This document shows positions 9,973-20,235 of a DNA stretch of 64,000 nt, piece after piece. The DNA is taken from NCBI GenBank assembly GCA_002104935.1, contig MCGT01000015.1, forward strand, positions 310,001 through 374,000. The letters run 5' to 3'. A program made the translations under genes and the position numbers. Position 1 is the first letter of the stretch, and every line of letters starts with the position of its first letter. Below the pieces are notes generated by a model that searched no databases, was not told where the DNA came from, and was given only the letters and a program-made list of their open reading frames with translations. Source of the stretch: Hesseltinella vesiculosa. Lineage: Eukaryota > Mucoromycota > Mucoromycetes > Mucorales > Cunninghamellaceae.

Positions 9973-11490
9973 TCACAAGTCTAGTTTCCTCTTGATCAAA
10001 TTTACAAACAGAGGCTGGAAGTTATCCACGTTTTTAAAGCCTTGCAGAAATAAAAAAAAATGAGGGGGGGGGTGAGTTCTTTGAGTTTCCTGGTCGGTCG
10101 AGCTTTTCCTTACTGGGGAAGTAATTGGCATCCACAAGAAAATAGGTATTTGTCTCGGTCTGGAGCAGCACATCAAATCCAAAAAAGGTCAAGCCCTATC
10201 ATGAATGAGGCAAAGAGGTTAAACGATCAAGCTATCTCATCCTTGGTTTCCGTAGCAACGTACCAGTTGCTGCCGCAATGCCTCGGCCATTCTGTATAAT
10301 CGCTCGTGATCCAAGTGGGCTTCCTTTTCTCGACAAATCTCAGTGGCACCTGTCAGCAGGACATGCGGCAGGTCTTGGCCAGCCTGCAGATCGAATTGCT
10401 TTGGCAACGTCTGACTATCAAAGTGTATGACCTCTAAAAAAAAAACTGGTCAGTCATCGTTGGCCATCGGTCTGTATCTCTTGCACTTTTCTCGCTCCTT
10501 TCCCGGACGTACCGTTGCGTTGGCTTTGGTTGATGAGGGATGGGCGCAGTGACACGTCGATTTGCTCACCAGCAACATAAACTTTGGCAATGACGCCATC
10601 GTGCTGGATAAATTCCTGTAGGATCAATGGCTCGCCAGGCTCGTAGTACTTGCTGAGGACAGAACCTTGGTCCCGGGAACAAATCACAGTCATCTGATGC
10701 GCTTCTGTCGAGGAGCACGCCGATCGTCGTTTGCAGATGATCTATGAGAACAGGCCGTCGGAGGTTAAAGTCGCCTTTGATGGAGTGCAGCTGAGAGCTT
10801 ACAGGAAAATTCAAATGCTCAGTCACTTGAAGCCAATCTTGTAGTGAATCCAAGAGAGCGTACTTTGGCACCTTGTACAAAGTTGCTAGTGCAAGAAAAA
10901 AAGGGTGAGTCGTCAGGTGACACCTTTTTTTGGGTGGGTGCAACCAATGGTCCCACTATTACCATCATGCATATCCAAGCAAGCCTGCAAATGCTCGAAC
11001 ATGTCCTTGCGATCCAGCAGCTTTTCGATATCCAGCCACTGATCCAGCACAAGGGTATGAGGGTATTTCTTGCAATAGGCCATAAACCTGTCATATTGTT
11101 CTTGCGCCTGGCAATCTTTCCGCTTCATCTTGGCTACGACATCGGTCATTTTGTGGACGATCAAATCCACTTGCTCAAGATCATCCAGCGATCGGGACAT
11201 GTCCAAATGAACAATCGTAAGGCCATGGTTCCTATGGGGAGGAAAAGAAAAATAAAACAAAGTGACACAGAATGTGAGATGCCATTGCCAGTAACAAGCT
11301 CCAGGTGTTCATTTCATGATCCTTCTCCTCTTCACCTTCTGGTTTGCCCCTCGCAATCCCTTTCGCTTTTTTTGTTCATGACGCTCTGCACTTACTTTGC
11401 ATAATCTTCCAAGCCAATAAACCCAGATCGCTCTATCTTTTTCCGAGTAAAGACAAGCCCAATCGTCCCAGATCGTTCCAATTGTGTCAT
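9973..11490 (-). CDS. Inositol-tetrakisphosphate 1-kinase (ITPK1 family)
   Basis: Seven exons: 11396-11490, 10963-11231, 10803-10885, 10513-10741, 10264-10433, 10114-10195, 9973-10040; 331 aa. The N-terminal TIGLVFTRKKIERSGF matches the ITPK1 opening. Then come VLDQWLDIEKLLDRK, the ATP-grasp segment CSSTEAHQM, LQEFIQHDGVIAKVYV, and VSLRPSL. The metal-binding end is GLTFFGFDVLLQ followed by VDANYFPSFKNVDNF. ITPK1 phosphorylates inositol phosphates at the 1-position (and 5/6), feeding the route to InsP6; the enzyme is cytosolic. The start ATG at 11490 is the first that gives the domain without extra frames. It is a known enzyme of animals and plants and is absent from baker's yeast. Confidence 0.93.
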
Positions 11491-12480
11491 ACAAAAACAA
11501 ATAAAATCGAAAACTCAATGAAAAAGTGCAAACAAGAAAAACAGCCCAATTTTTTTTTCCTTGCGGAGTGTCAATGGAGGTAGGCATCAACCAAGGCATC
11601 CACTATTTTTACTGATTTTTCATCTTCCATCGGCTATTCCCTGTCAAACTTGCATGGCAGTATATAAAACCAGTTTGAGCTAACCAAACATAACCAAGTG
11701 ACAAAATAAAATAAAAAAAAACGTAACCAAGCTGGTTACTTTTCATCGAGCCTGATCTTGGCTATGATTGGCTTGGCTACTTTTCATCAAACCTAACCAA
11801 GCCAGTCATATTCATGCAGCCAAAGCTTGGTTATCTCTCATCTTTCATCTAAACATAACCAAGCCTGTAAAAAAAAACTTGGCTACTTGACAAACAAAAC
11901 CAAGTGGCAAAAAAAAACCCTCCACCGTCGCCTTTCACCAAACTAACCAAGCTACAAAAAAATCCTTCATGGCTGGCAGGAGTGACAACAACATCGGTCG
12001 CCTGCACTAGCCAAGAGGAATTAGTATCGAGAGCGGGATCTTGAAACCATGTCCCTCCACATCCTTTCAATTCGTCTTTTGAAGTCGTACCGTACTGGTT
12101 GTTTGTGGGCAATAGGATGGAGTGTTTATTGAATATGTACCATCGTGTTTATTGATGTGTGGTAAACGATGTATACTCAGTGCAAAAGAGACATGTCTTT
12201 TCAATGATGGACATAACGCAACAAGATCGACTGAAAAAGCCAGGAAAAAAAAAAAAGCAGGGAAAGAAAGAAAGGGTGGTCTGCATTTTAAAGGGCGCAG
12301 GCGTAAAAAAGGGTTGCTTTTGAATTCAACATCGGCAGAGCCTTGTTTCATTGACGCTTGCTGCCATGCATTCTCCACTGACACACAAAGTATCATGTCG
12401 ACCGTTTTTTCCAGCTTTTCTATAAATCTGTTTACTTTAAAAGGTGAGGTCTAGGAAAGGGGCTTCAATAAAGGGAGTGA
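11491..12480. other. Intergenic region with clustered TAACCAAG motif
   Basis: About 1 kb with no supported gene between ITPK1 and EFM7, both minus strand. Around 11660 there is TATATAAAA on the plus strand. From 11680 to 11955 an 8-base word recurs in both orientations (see the repeat entry). The remainder contains short frames only. TTTATT words at 12126 and 12148 could be minus-strand AATAAA sites for EFM7 transcripts, but they are more than 300 bases past its stop. Confidence 0.5.
11681..11951. repeat. Dispersed TAACCAAG / CTTGG(T/C)TA repeat cluster
   Basis: TAACCAAG occurs at 11691, 11724, 11794, 11856 and 11944, with a near copy TAACCAAA at 11681. The reverse orientation, CTTGGTTA or CTTGGCTA, occurs at 11772, 11826 and 11878. 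Spacing is irregular (about 30-90 bases), so it is not a simple tandem array. Several copies are followed by TTTTCATC-like text, which suggests a longer degenerate unit. It could be a binding-site array or the remains of a minisatellite. Confidence 0.6.
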
Positions 12481-13499
12481 TCAAGGCAGCCAGAGCTGCC
12501 AGCCATGAACAGTTGATCGGACTTGTTCATCACCAGGGTCTTCTTCAAACATGACGTGCATTTTCTCGATCATAAAATGGTCGGCTTTGAATCCGTATCC
12601 AAGGGTATCACGGTCGTCAGGGTCTTCCGTTTCAGACACTGGGCGTTCGGCCAAGGTGAAGAAGTCCAGATCACGATGGGCTAGGTGCGGTCGATGGTGC
12701 GTGTAGAACACGTACACGCGACCTGTCTTGGGTGTTAGCAGCTCTCGGCAGCTCTTTAACATGGAATGATGCTGGGAGTGGTTGAATACAAGGTCCGATA
12801 AAATGATCACGTCAAAGGTTGTGTGTCCAGCTGGCAGTAATTGCCGTAATGGATCAACGGCCGTGCCCCAAATAAAGCCCTAGGACCATAGATGAGTGCC
12901 TTTTGTTGGAAGACGACTTTTTTTTTTTTTACCTTGACAACCACTAAATCCTTGGGTACGTGAGCAATGACATTTTGGTCGACGTTGTGTTGAATGTTGT
13001 CCAGAAGCTCCTGATCAGGATAGTCGGTCACCACGACTTTGCTGGCGCCCTGAAGAGCCGCCACCAGGCTGGGCAAGGCCCCGCCAGCACCGAGTTCCAA
13101 TACTGTCTTGCCTTGTACCAGCTCTGGAGACTTATCGAACAGGTCGGCAAAGACTTTGGAGGCATTCCAGAGGTGATGCGCCCACAACGGATGGGAGCCA
13201 ACAAGCTGAATGGTCATTTTTCGAAGAGGATCTATGGTCCAAAAAAGAAAATAGAAAAAATGAGTATTTTCCTCCATTTAGGATAAAGGAGAGCAATGCC
13301 ATGACATTGTCTCTTACCTTGATGATCTAATCGTTGTCGTTCATAGATTTCAAATGTTGAGGGAGCTACTTCGACAGTGTCGCTTTCTTCCTACGTTTTA
13401 ATTTTGGTCACTACTCGTTAGGCATGAATAAGCACTGGCGCTTTTTTCGCTTACCCCAAACATATCACCAGCAAATCCCTCTTCATCGGATGACGCCAT
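12481..13499 (-). CDS. EFM7: EFM7-type protein N-terminal and lysine methyltransferase
   Basis: SAM-dependent methyltransferase, 271 aa, four exons: 13455-13499, 13318-13390, 12933-13231, 12481-12879. In yeast, Efm7 modifies the N-terminal glycine and nearby lysine of translation elongation factor 1A; the family was formerly annotated as nicotinamide N-methyltransferase-like. Visible signatures are VGSHPLWAHHLWNASK, the SAM-binding glycine loop LELGAGGALPSL, the acidic VVVTDYPD strand end, and DVIILSDLVFNHSQH after the third intron. The C-terminus has the family's FTLAE and Arg/Asp-rich GYGFKADHFMIEKM segment. The start is MASSDEEGFAGDMFG, acidic as in the yeast protein. Upstream lies an 830-bp spacer to the DnaJ gene. 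Confidence 0.93.
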
Positions 13500-14329
13500 G
13501 GTATAGTGAAGGCGATGGATTGTATTTCACAACGGGAGAGAAAAGAAATGAGCGGGAGAAAAAAAGGCTGTGGCTTTTGAAAGAGGCTCCATTGAGTCTC
13601 CGTCTTTCATGCACGCATGCTCTGGTAAGTTTGGCGTTCGCCCTTTGATCATGATCAAAAAGTAAAAAATTTGCCACTCGATGATGGTGATGCATTGGCT
13701 GCTGGCATAGCCTAGCGTCAACGTGAAGAATCAGTTTTATCATGGTTTTTGCGCGCTTCGCGCAACTTTTAGCAGGAACGGTTCGTCAGCTACTCGTTCT
13801 ATGCGAAGCTGTCCAAAAGAGAGCGCAAGAGGGCCCAGCCAGGGCTGTGCCGTGTGCCCAACAGCCTTGATGGATCAGAGGCTTCATGGACGGCCAACGT
13901 CGGAGCTGAATTTTTGGCTGGCGTTTTTTTTTCTGGTGTCAAAAGGGCAGATGTGTCAAGTTGGCTGGGCGGTCACGACTGATTGACTTGAATTTTACGG
14001 AATGAACATCATTTGCCATCTATTACATGCCTACCAAATTGGACTGGTCAAGTAGGAGTCCAAAAAATCAGCCAAACATTGCGATCTCCGCCGGCTCCAT
14101 GCACTCAACACCTGCTTGACCACTCCTGACTCGCCTTCCACTGGGAACCAGTGCGAAATCATAAACACGTTTTGTGGTACGAACATGGAAAAACCGCAAT
14201 TTGAAGTGAAAGGATATTCAATTGCTGTAGGTGCTACTGTACTCTTTGCCTCCTTCCAAAAAAAAAAAAAAAAAAAAAAAAAAAACAGCATGGTTTCTTA
14301 ATTTCAATGTATTGAAGGACAAGGGATGC
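13500..14329. other. Intergenic with long A tract
   Basis: Spacer between EFM7 (start at 13499) and the DnaJ-X gene (stop at 14330), both minus strand. It holds a 28-base A run at 14258-14285. A minus-strand frame at 14031-14291 is partly complex but opens with poly-Phe from the T run and matches no family I know, so it is not called. Confidence 0.5.
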
Positions 14330-15684
14330 TTAACTGATGGAGGTGATGGCGGTTTCAATGGCAGAAGGCTTCGGCCGGGCCATGAAGGTGTTGCCAAGGT
14401 AGAGTAAAGCATAGGCCCGCCGTTGCCGTTCTGAATCTGTTACAGAGCTGTCTTTTAATAATCTATCGCACATTGTCCTTAATGTGGCTTCGATTTCAAA
14501 TCTCAGCAAGTTCCAGACAGCAATGTACGCCTAAAGAGAGGAGGGAACGAAACATGATGACTCCGTCCATGTTGGTGCTGGTATGGATTCCTTTTATTAC
14601 CTTTGTCGACGCAATGAGATCGATTCCCGTAATGTCCTTGCAGGCTTCTTTTGTTTTGATCAGGACTTCGCTTGCTTGATTGGCGTCCATACTTGACTTG
14701 ACAGCTGTCCAGAGTGACCGCACGATGTAATTCTTTTCGCGTAGGCTGTAAGCATAGCCAGGGAGAAGACCACATTTCATGCCGAGAAATTCCTTTGCTT
14801 TGTAGACATACAGCCGACCAACGATGGTCAGTATAGATCGGGCATGACCTTCCGGTAGCAGCTCTTCGATACGTTGCCAGGTTTGCTTTTGGAAAGTGGC
14901 CGAAGCTGGTTCTTCAAAGGTCTCGATGCGTTTCAAAAAGGATGCTATCAGACTTTCCACTCGTTCGTCCTGCTGTTCGTAGGCCAGTTGTTCAACTCGT
15001 TTCTGTTGTTCAGCTTGATCGCAGCTCGAATCGCTGACCCCAACGACCTTGCCAACGTTCAGATCGCCAATGAATTCTTGCATGACGACAAAAGAAGGTC
15101 AGGCCCCAGGCTTTTTTTTTTTTTGTTACCTTTGAAAGCCTTGCCTCCATACACTTGATCAAAAAAGTATCGGCCGTCGACGAGATCAGCTTCAAGGTCG
15201 GGCGTTCGGCCAAACTGGTCGTAGCGTTTCCGAAGTGTGTCGTCGCGTAATATCTGATAAGCTTCACTGATGGTTTTAAACTAACGCACGAAAAAAAAAG
15301 AAATAGATAAGAATTTTTGTTTGGCTAGTTGGGAAGGAAGAGATGGTTTACCATCTCTTCTGCATCAGGACGTTTGTTTCGATCAGGGTGGCACAGCTTT
15401 TGACCAAGAAAAAAAAAATGAGTGGTTGATGGGTACTGGTTCATTTTACTGTTTCATGGATTCGATGGACAAACTCACAATGGCTTTTTTTCTATACCAT
15501 GCCAAGAAAACGATGAAGGTGAGCAACAAAGAAAAGCCGTGGGCAAACGGGAGGAGTTCCGCTGTTGGGTCATTCGTTTTCATGCAATGACTTACTTGTA
15601 TTGTTTTTTAATGTCTTCATAGGCAGCATCAGTAGGGACATGAAGGATGTCATAGTAGTAGGTGTCAACAACAGTGGGCGCCAT
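14330..15684 (-). CDS. DnaJ co-chaperone with DnaJ-X domain (Caj1/Djp1-like)
   Basis: 324 aa in six exons: 15596-15684, 15479-15491, 15352-15396, 15130-15280, 14601-15076, 14330-14530. The J domain is spread over exons 1-4: YYDILHVPTDAAYEDIKKQY, then a 13-nt microexon giving KKAI, then LCHPDRNKRPDAEEM with the HPD Hsp70-stimulating motif, then FKTISEAYQILRD. After QFGRTPDLEADLVDG comes a linker and the DnaJ-X domain (about residues 115-300), ending in IAVWNLLRFEIEATLR. This architecture is that of yeast Caj1 and Djp1, cytosolic Hsp40s linked to membrane or peroxisomal targeting. Without the microexon the HPD region would lose its frame, which supports the model. Confidence 0.93.
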
Positions 15685-15800
15685 TCGTCTATTGGAGAGG
15701 GCTCAGAAGAAAATAAAAAAGAAAGAGTTCCTTTTTTCCTTTTTCAGGGCAGCCAAAAAAAAAAAAACGGGGACCAAAAAAATATGCCTTTATTTTGAGG

Positions 15801-16429
15801 TCAAAAGCCATCCAATTCCGCATGGATCTCGTCCAACTGCTTCTGCAAATCCTTGTTCTTTTCCAGTATTTCTTCATTTTTCAGTTCTTGGGTTTGTAGC
15901 ATGTTTTCTAATTGCTGCACTTTGCGTTCAAAGTGCTCGGCCTTGACGTCAGCCTCACGGAAGCTACGGTTTCAAATGAACATCAGTCATCTGCCTACCC
16001 TATTCATAGTCTTACTTTGCCGTGGTATCCTTCAACGATTTGTCAGACTCTTCCAATTCTTGCTCAAGTAGTGTGATGCGGCGTTGGGCTGCGTCATTGG
16101 CTTTTTTCAGGTCATCATCCTCGGACTCCAGAGTTTTGAGCTGTTCGATTTTTCCCTGGGCTTTTTCCAAGTCTTCTTCCAAATGTCTGTTTTTGTTATT
16201 CAGAGAGATGATTTCATGTTCTTGCTGCATTTTTTCTTCTTCCAGTTGCTTGATACGTAATTCTAGTCGCATGTTCTTGTCTTGCTCGACTTCAACGTCG
16301 GCTCGCAACGCTTGGAGTTTCTAGGTCCAAAAAATTGGCAAGCGTCCAGGAAAAAGTCAGAGTCCTATTTTCACATAGTCACATGGTGCTAAGGAGAGGG
16401 GGGGACTGTACCTCTTTGATCTTGTCCAT
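15801..16429 (-). CDS. TPM1: Tropomyosin, short fungal form
   Basis: 161-aa coiled coil covering almost the whole length, matching the short fungal tropomyosin size (yeast Tpm2 is 161 aa). Exons: 16412-16429 (only six codons, MDKIKE), 16016-16320, 15801-15963. The heptad pattern runs from KLQALRADVEVEQ through EEEKMQQEHEIISLNNKN to the end. Family features are VKAEHFERKVQQLE near the C-terminus and the acidic last helix ending ELDGF. Tropomyosin binds formin-made actin cables and stabilises them for transport and cytokinesis. A tiny first exon is typical for small fungal actin-binding genes. Exon 3 joins through an Asn codon. Confidence 0.93.
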
Positions 16430-16694
16430 GTTGAATTATAGATGGAAAAGAAAGAAAGAAAGAAGAAAGAGTCTTCTGTGCAGGTGAGATGAAACGCAGA
16501 AACGTTTTTTTTTTTTTGTGGAGCAACTGACGTTGTGTGACCTATTGCTCAGAAAGGAAACGCGACCCCTTTTTCTTATTTTTGGGGAAAGACGGGGCCC
16601 AGGGCCAGTTTCTCTCTTTCTTCTTTCCCTCTTTTGTTTGACTCCTTACAGGAAAAAAAAATATTAAACCAGCACCAGCTTCAAAAAAAAAAAA

Positions 16695-17120
16695 ATGAGG
16701 GTCATTCGGCATGGACAACCCTTACCTCACCGACACAAAACCCTTCGACTGGCCACCACATTGACCCTGGGAAGCCTTGCGCTCATGCTTGTGGGAGGCG
16801 TCTTCTGCTTGTTTATCTTCCTCAGTGTTCTTGACGACACGCTGCGATGGACCGCGCCCGAGCGGATCTGGCTGTACACCCAAAAGCGCATCCAAGCCAA
16901 CTGGCCCCGAGTGGTCGGTAAACTCAGCGAACAACTGACCAGTTTTGCCGAATGGGAGAAACAACAACGTGCTACCTGGGCTCCACCGACCCCTGCCTCA
17001 GCCCACCATCACCACCGATACCAATCCTACTCTCAAGATACCTTTTACGACATCATCACCAGCATCACACGTCACCTTGATCAATATGCTCATATCCACA
17101 CACCCAACCGACCTAGCTAG
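16695..17120 (+). CDS. Small predicted single-pass membrane protein, unknown
   Basis: Single frame of 141 aa. Residues about 20-46 form one strongly hydrophobic segment (LATTLTLGSLALMLVGGVFC and on), with a basic N-terminus before it, so a type II or signal-anchor topology is likely. The following region (TAPERIWLYTQKRIQANWPRV) could form an amphipathic helix; the end is His/Tyr/Ser-rich. I do not recognise the family. It sits between tropomyosin (divergent, 265 bp) and VMA21 (convergent, 278 bp), in its own spacer-bounded slot, and its composition is more complex than random frames here. It could still be a chance frame. Confidence 0.45.
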   Translation: MRVIRHGQPLPHRHKTLRLATTLTLGSLALMLVGGVFCLFIFLSVLDDTLRWTAPERIWLYTQKRIQANWPRVVGKLSEQLTSFAEWEKQQRATWAPPTPASAHHHHRYQSYSQDTFYDIITSITRHLDQYAHIHTPNRPS

Positions 17121-17398
17121 ATTTGCAAGCCTCACCTTTTTTTTTTTTTTTTTTCATAAACTGCACTTGGCATCCAGGTACTTTCACATGCAAATCCCCA
17201 TGATTCTTTTTGTTCATGCAGATTTTTTTCCCCTGACAGTTTGACGGTCTTGCCATCCTGTTTCCCCATTCCTCCCCGTTTCACTCTCTTCCAAAGGGCT
17301 TGGTTACGTGCATAAAAATGGGATCCCCTTTTTGAATTTATTGGCAATGGTTTGATATCAATGCAGTAGCGTGGTATGACTTGTTTCGGCTGAGCCCA

Positions 17399-17853
17399 TC
17401 AGTCCTTTTTCTTTTCCTTGTCCTTGTCTGGTGACATATCTTCGATCATGGCTGCAAGAATGTAGCCGATCACGACAAGGTTTGCGACCAGAGCAGCAGC
17501 ACCAGCAGCATACGTCGTGTTTCCTAAGTTCCCCCCCCCCCATTCAGAAAATAATGAATAAATGAGACACAAAAATAGATCCCGGGATGGACATGGAATG
17601 GGCTTGTTCAATGCAGTGGTCACTGAATGGCCAAAGCAAGGAGAGAGAAGGAGGGCGTGCATAGTGGAATGATGCTTCTTTTCTTTTTGTCCTTACCGCT
17701 AAAGATGGTGTCGATCGAATAAAAATAGGTCAAGAGAGGGGCGGCAAAAAGGAGAGCTGAGAACACCAGCAGCTTGACAATCACTCTTGTGGTAATCGAT
17801 GGGCGATCGGATGATCTAGCTATACTTGATGATGGCTGTGTCTTGTCGCTCAT
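17399..17853 (-). CDS. VMA21: V-ATPase assembly factor VMA21
   Basis: 93 aa, two exons: 17697-17853 and 17399-17523. Two membrane helices (VIVKLLVFSALLFAAPLLTYF and, after the intron, AAALVANLVVIGYILAAMIED) flank a short lumenal loop containing YSIDTIFSG. The protein ends in a lysine-rich tail, KEKKKD, which fits a dilysine-type ER retrieval signal. VMA21 is the ER chaperone that guides assembly of the V0 sector of the vacuolar H+-ATPase. Size and layout match fungal VMA21. The intron has a C run near its 3' end. Confidence 0.93.
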
Positions 17854-18867
17854 TTTGAGATGAATCGGCTGTAGGAGAAAAAAGAAAAAAAACACACTCA
17901 ACACACACAATCACAAAAAAATGGGCGGGGTTTTCGGGCAAGGTTACGTGTTTCGCTTCTCGCTTGGCCTTGCCCATCTTTGCCTGGCGGGCAGCGCCTG
18001 AATTCTTGCGTGCTCACCTCATCCCAGCATTTTTCTTTCTTTAGGGGATATTTCCTGGTCATTCTAAAATCCTTGCCAAGGCAGGCAGCTAGCACAATAC
18101 TGCGACTTCAAAAGCTTGTCCACCACGGCTGAGTGCAGCATGAAAAAAAAGTCCACGGTCCCAGCCAAAAATGACCCCTCTTATGCAAATTGGACACGCC
18201 AACTCAGAGTGTCGCTGGTGACAGATACACAAAGGGACCATGCGCCACGGTCATGATCGCCATCTCTCTTCAACTTTGAGCTTCGCCAAGCCATTGTGCA
18301 TCCAATCTCAGGCCAGGTACATGGCAGCGGCGGTAAATTTGCACTGTGACTCTTCATTCCTGGCGAAAATGGCCGCTTTTTCATTTTTTAAAGCTGGGGA
18401 GATGGAAGTGTCAAAACGAAAATCCCCAGAGTTGGCTGGGCAACCTTCACCAATCCACCTGATTTTCTCAACACCATCATCATTAGCACATTTGCGCATC
18501 TGTACAAAATGACAGGACAATCCCATCACTCAAAAGTGCTGTATGGAATTGCGTCTTTTTTTTTTTTTTTTCAAAAAGAAGAAATAAAATGGACGTGGCC
18601 AGATGACCTCGCCTTCGATTTCTGGCCAAGGCACGGATGACTGCATGCTGGTTAAAATAGCAAGCTTCTCAGGCAGCAGTATAAGGTTGATGACCCATTT
18701 ACTCCATATTGCCTTTTCACCAATTTACCTATTTACCTATTCGCCCCCAAAAGTCAAGAAATAATCCTGGCAAACAGTATCTCACTTCACTTGTCCCATT
18801 AAAAATCGTCAACGAGCGATGCTCTAGCCATCGTCTCTGTGCTTACTTGTCTTCATTGGATCTTGCT

Positions 18868-18904
18868 CCTTCCCATTCATTGAGATTCCTTCCCATTCAT
18901 TGAG
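18868..18904. repeat. 17-bp direct repeat, two copies
   Basis: The word CCTTCCCATTCATTGAG occurs at 18868-18884 and again at 18888-18904, a 20-base period. It lies in intergenic DNA 60 bases before an A/T-rich stretch. Confidence 0.7.
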
Positions 18905-19124
18905 CTCATCTCGTCTTCGACATTGCGAAAAAAGATAAAAGACTGCAGCTGGCCCTTTTCTCCACATCTCTTTCCTCTTTAGTTTTTTTTTTCCCTCCGT
19001 TTTGTTTTTCCTAATCGACTTTGCAGTGCACCTCCATTACAGCATTAAAACCAGTCGGTAATTAGGCCCCGTGCGTGCGTGGTTATCGAGGAGCTGCTAT
19101 CGTTGAACTGCGGTAGCATGCGTG

Positions 19125-19210
19125 AGCCCACGAGGACGATTGTCTAATCCAGCAAATGGGATGTTCCGGCCCACTCGCGAGCAATTGAGTGAAGCTGCCC
19201 ACGAGGACGA
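19125..19210. repeat. 14-bp direct repeat in GC-richer block
   Basis: GCCCACGAGGACGA occurs at about 19126-19139 and again at 19197-19210, about 71 bases apart. The surrounding 19040-19660 block is less A/T-rich than its flanks. No function is apparent. Confidence 0.55.
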
Positions 19211-20169
19211 CGTTCAAATATCGTACCAAGTAGGTGATACAGCACTTGCCGTTAACCCGGCAAGTAGTCTGATTGTCGAAGGAGGAAAAAAACTGTATGG
19301 TTGGATGCTGCAGAGTCGATGAATGAAAATGGAAAACGGCACAACAAGGTAAGAACCACACTTTTTTTATAGGACAGTACTCACTTGATTGCCTGCTAGA
19401 CAGTCCTGGATGACTTGTCCATCCTTGTGCAATCTCTGTCTGTGTTAAGCCACGGGGGTGCGTGCAATGGTAGGAACTAGTTCACCCTACCCATGCCTAT
19501 CCGTAGGTTGGTGTCAATCTCGGTCCTTGTCGTCAAGCTGCAACCTGCACCTCGCCTGAGATGTATTGTTGCGTGATCACGCCTGTGATTTGCCAATGCA
19601 TGCCCTGTCTGCCCCATTGTAGATCGACGGGTCTCGTGGAAGTAGGCTGGGTATGCGCTTGATCAGTCAATGCAGCCACCGGTGGGAGACGTGGTCAGAG
19701 CATGAAATCCTTGGGACGTGGCTTCCTTATCATCTAGGGGGCGCGCTTCGGTATCGATGGGTATCCCTTGACAGTATAGGTCATGGTCCGTGGTCCAAGT
19801 GATTGAAATATGATGGATCCGCTGCTGTAAAGCCAACGCTGTACGTTTCCAGTAGATATACTGGCACTGATCAAGATTGCAAGCGATGACGGAGCTCTTG
19901 GCCAATCCAGCATTTCTGAAGGGTCTCGAAGGCAGGCGAGACAACATTTTTTTTTTTTTTTTAGTGTGGGTGTAGGTATGATGCGGCAGCCTTTGGGGAT
20001 GTCAGGTCTTGTTTTGCGTTTCAGCACGTTTGTTCTTTCCTGACCGACAAGACGAAAAGAAGCAAAGGGTGTGCAATGCCAATCACCTCCACGCGGTCAC
20101 ACCTGGGCAACCATATCGAAGTCCTGGTTGGATATGGGCCAAGGATTGGCACTCTTTACTGTATTTGCA

Positions 20170-20235
20170 TCTCAGGTTCGCATGGCTACTCAAGCTCGCA
20201 TGGCCTCTCAGGCTCTCGTGGCATATCAAGCTCTC
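20170..20235. repeat. 18-bp imperfect tandem repeat
   Basis: Three to four imperfect copies of an 18-base unit of the type TCGCATGGCTACTCAAGC. In one plus-strand frame it reads as GSHGYS, SSHGLS, GSRGIS. The frame around it is short and has no recognised match, so I treat it as a repeat and not a gene. Confidence 0.5.

Noticed and set aside
13723..13986. Plus-strand frame of 87 codons
   Set aside because: No motif, no splice partners, no neighbours in phase.
14031..14291. Minus-strand frame of 86 codons with some complex sequence
   Set aside because: It starts with poly-Phe from a homopolymer and has no recognised family or splice partner.
19663..20027. Minus-strand frames in the GC-richer intergenic block
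   Set aside because: No family match, interrupted by a long T run, no consistent splice pattern.
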